DNA of 56,763 nucleotides. It comes from a virus. The position numbers were made by a program, and so were the translations under genes. Below the pieces are notes generated by a model. It ran no database searches. It was not told the DNA's origin and worked only from the letters and a program-made list of their open reading frames with translations. The stretch spans positions 1-56,763 of IMG/VR virus record IMGVR_UViG_3300045970_000884; one strand, written 5' to 3'. Below, piece by piece: positions 55,701-56,763 of this stretch (the stretch's first letter is position 1; the number at the start of each line of letters is the position of its first letter).

Positions 55701-56763
55701 AAGAGTGCCCACGGTGAGCGACATCGTCCCCTTGGTGACGATGACATCGTTGTGGGGGAACCCTTGCGCGAGGATGTTCAAGGCAGGGTTGTTCATCCCC
55801 TCGCCGTGCGCTCGGGAACGTGGGGAGGAGGGAACGGCTGCCCACACCACAGTGCCAATGGCGGAGGGAGCCATCGGGGGTGAGACTACGAGCTTTGGAG
55901 CGTCGATGGTGGGGCCCGTCCAGAGGTAGAGCCCGCCGAAGTTCTCGGTGTTGCCTCGCGTGCCGTTGAGGCTGACGATCGGTTGGACCTCATTGGCCCC
56001 GGAAAGTCCCGCATCGGTGAGCTCTGCCTTCGACAGCGGAGCCAGGCTCAGCCCGTTCCCGATGACGGCCTCCACCTTCCAGCGAATGCCGTTGTTGGCC
56101 CACGGGAGCTTCGTGGTGTTGGCGTCGGGACGGATCTCTACGTAGTCGCCCACTCGCGCGGCGCCGAAACCGCCGGAGCGGTAGACGACTCGACCACCGA
56201 GGATCTCATCGATCTGGTAGGGGCCTGCCTTCACCAAGCTGAGCCCGAAGACATTCCCGGGACCGGCTGCGGAGGTGGCATTGGCGTAGGGAGCGGCCCC
56301 AGTGAGCTCGGACAAGAACGCGGCCTTCACCACACCGACCGCCTGGTGTGGGGACGGGTAATAGCCCGAAGCGGCGGTCAGGTAGAAGAAGGGAGCGATC
56401 GCGGCCTTGACGAGAGTGACCCCTGCACGCAAGGAGCCCAGGCCATTGGAGACGCCGAGCCCGACGTATGGAGCGTTCGGTGTGATCGAAACGAGAGAGT
56501 AGTTGCCGGAGGTGTCATCGATGGAGGTGACCGTCCCCCACTCCACGAACTGCGGGGTCGTCCTGTTCCCGTCCGACAGCAGGACGTCCAGGTTCGCTGA
56601 GAGGCGAGCCAGTGCGCGAACGAAGCTCTCAGAGTTGAGACTCTCGCCGGGGACGGGCATCACTGCGCCGAAGAGGTTGTTGATCCTGCCCTCTCCAGCG
56701 CCTGCCACATCACCAGCGTAGGTACGCAGTGCTCCCAGCCTCAGGTCGAATCCGAGGGCACGA
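52731..56763 (-). CDS. Tail fibre/adhesin with C-terminal Hint (intein-like) domain, partial at right edge
   Basis: The frame is open to the window edge, so the gene probably begins outside; a GTG at 56708 without a ribosome site would give 1,325 residues. The middle is a repeat-rich beta region (Thr, Ser, Val and Gly) with two 81-residue copies, followed by a domain similar to Ig-like or BIG modules. The last 144 residues are a Hint domain: the nucleophile Cys in CVVPGTPILL, LKVGDQVW, the block-B His in TPSHRF, and the C-terminal HN. A 14-residue tail with two Cys follows. The residue after HN is Ile, so ordinary protein splicing looks impaired. Confidence 0.85.
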   Translation of the reverse strand, partial: RALGFDLRLGALRTYAGDVAGAGEGRINNLFGAVMPVPGESLNSESFVRALARLSANLDVLLSDGNRTTPQFVEWGTVTSIDDTSGNYSLVSITPNAPYVGLGVSNGLGSLRAGVTLVKAAIAPFFYLTAASGYYPSPHQAVGVVKAAFLSELTGAAPYANATSAAGPGNVFGLSLVKAGPYQIDEILGGRVVYRSGGFGAARVGDYVEIRPDANTTKLPWANNGIRWKVEAVIGNGLSLAPLSKAELTDAGLSGANEVQPIVSLNGTRGNTENFGGLYLWTGPTIDAPKLVVSPPMAPSAIGTVVWAAVPSSPRSRAHGEGMNNPALNILAQGFPHNDVIVTKGTMSLTVGTLTVSGMVIRKNGFRNDVSSTLTGLGSYTGYIILTTSGAATLATSAGTLLPGTGIPIAKVVSGAITHDLRIAGEVTEHVTVGGAYAMLPDIQTAIYYCALRAVDVTEIVVTYDQASPVGGWVTAGYPIMIRGENPSISLARNGSSPLLTSSDSQKVILKNLTLPVSDPKVGELFVSPSSTIFAVDCFDSITGDLVSMANLSTGVGGEVAIYGGQGTLSLFGATSTRVGDGSITVYLGTNATTVSLGGASTSTVVLGTLAVTLSISGASITVTGSAQASTLIGTTKVSTPVVEGYAGTLSLFGTTSTTVGTGSANTYVGVSNVGVYLGTNATLVAIGAVSTTVSGTLAVTQSISSSSATVTNANGTVSLVDGSAILTRGLRVGAAGAAPATGEAILSAKLTVPVIESGYVPAQSVSGVVIAFTVESFQMSLTDVAKFRTGDTVTDTLNADDHGVITGINYSTGWVTTDPGGLWTSWETGHTLTANQATIGVSPLTLRANTVGDGPVRVAPKDGPKTDTSPLFRVANDVAASVPVMDVTKDGFTLYENGSQYTSMELIERIWRRIARYGTVGSAGVQYFWRGNISAQVMGGCPNITKLTATKQVWDTTLKAGALLLTLQPSSNSDNLEAMRHATVEWYTMDRAWDRSTYPTQYKDTGGTNGTVSAVLLKSFHSISDRLFASLTSSDAVNATGITATMCLPTMGAGTVPAARITIYNAFGGSSTYWFVTTTTDSTLYMIPGGAGLPTPLPDVYLTPAAQTVWQNDGETAFLSIVGGTGPFTLSTPTGGANGHWITSSPTASRSVSWQPTAASFPSGATVQVTDANGKTATATITVNDTAAGADPVTDCCLCVVPGTPILLPDNRVVAVETLKVGDQVWTKPDSGVDVWGSFPIKAVNINKLPIVRVELEDGRILRVTPSHRFFSGGGWLMAYDLEPGEILDGSQPGVVKQIVDEKVTAVTVSITVAGARTYVSDGLLSHNISNPHCPGGLNAGC
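54640..55071 (-). repeat. Two 81-residue beta repeats in the tail fibre
   Basis: Two copies of a Thr/Ser/Val-rich unit, each starting near GTLSLFG, have their LSLFG blocks 243 bases apart (55045 and 54802). They share the pattern YLGTNAT followed by SxTVxGTLAVTxSIS. They probably form a beta-solenoid or shaft segment of the fibre. Confidence 0.7.

Noticed and set aside
1-56763. CRISPR array, insertion sequences or integrase
   Set aside because: No direct-repeat array with spacers, transposase DDE pattern, or tyrosine/serine recombinase was seen in any frame.

Overview
The window is a stretch of a large, GC-rich tailed bacteriophage genome that runs off both edges. It carries a large terminase, a portal protein, a gp5-like baseplate spike, a tail fibre, a DnaB-type helicase, a DnaG-type primase, a family A DNA polymerase and a RecA-like recombinase. 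There is no tRNA, rRNA, IS element or CRISPR array. The host is not named by any single gene. A 58-residue ribbon-helix-helix protein at 50179-50355 resembles a small family I know from Myxococcota, and a bacterial-type histone at 40869-41054 resembles those of predatory and delta-type bacteria. A myxobacterium-like host is therefore my best inference, not a demonstrated fact.

Layout. Positions 1-19.2 kb hold the late genes on the minus strand: a giant beta-beta' fused RNA polymerase, the spike, large virion proteins, a papain-like peptidase, terminase and head proteins. Two small plus-strand islands interrupt this block: 2.3-3.5 kb with an HTH protein and a membrane protein, and 5.6-7.2 kb with RNase HII. 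Terminators separate them from the late genes. Positions 19.4-20.9 kb hold small plus-strand genes. Positions 20.9-27.5 kb are again minus-strand late genes, including the portal. Positions 27.6-49.7 kb form one long, tightly packed plus-strand block for replication, recombination and nucleotide metabolism: SF2 helicase, uracil-DNA glycosylase, DnaB, primase, Pol A, HU, RecA, histone, two resolvase-like nucleases, a Cas4-like nuclease, dNMP kinase, a deoxyribosyltransferase-like enzyme and many small cysteine-pair proteins. An apparent structured RNA ending in a strong hairpin closes the block. Positions 49.9-56.8 kb return to the minus strand with a C39-like peptidase, membrane proteins that look like a lysis cassette, and a long tail fibre ending in a Hint (intein-like) domain.

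How it works together. Most genes overlap by ATGA, GTGA or TTGA, so translational coupling is the rule. Plus-strand operons begin just after a repeated GG(C/G)ATAAG motif, a candidate phage promoter. The fused RNA polymerase lies among virion genes, so it may be packaged or expressed late.

Most interesting points: (1) a complete bacterial-type beta-beta' RNA polymerase in one 2,103-residue chain; (2) two HNH endonuclease genes, each inserted at the edge of a neighbour gene and each flanked by a codon-recoded duplicate of that edge; (3) a phage histone-fold protein next to RecA and close to HU; (4) a C-terminal Hint domain on a tail fibre; (5) a shared short N-terminal motif in many late proteins, possibly a capsid targeting or cleavage signal; (6) the GG(C/G)ATAAG motif.
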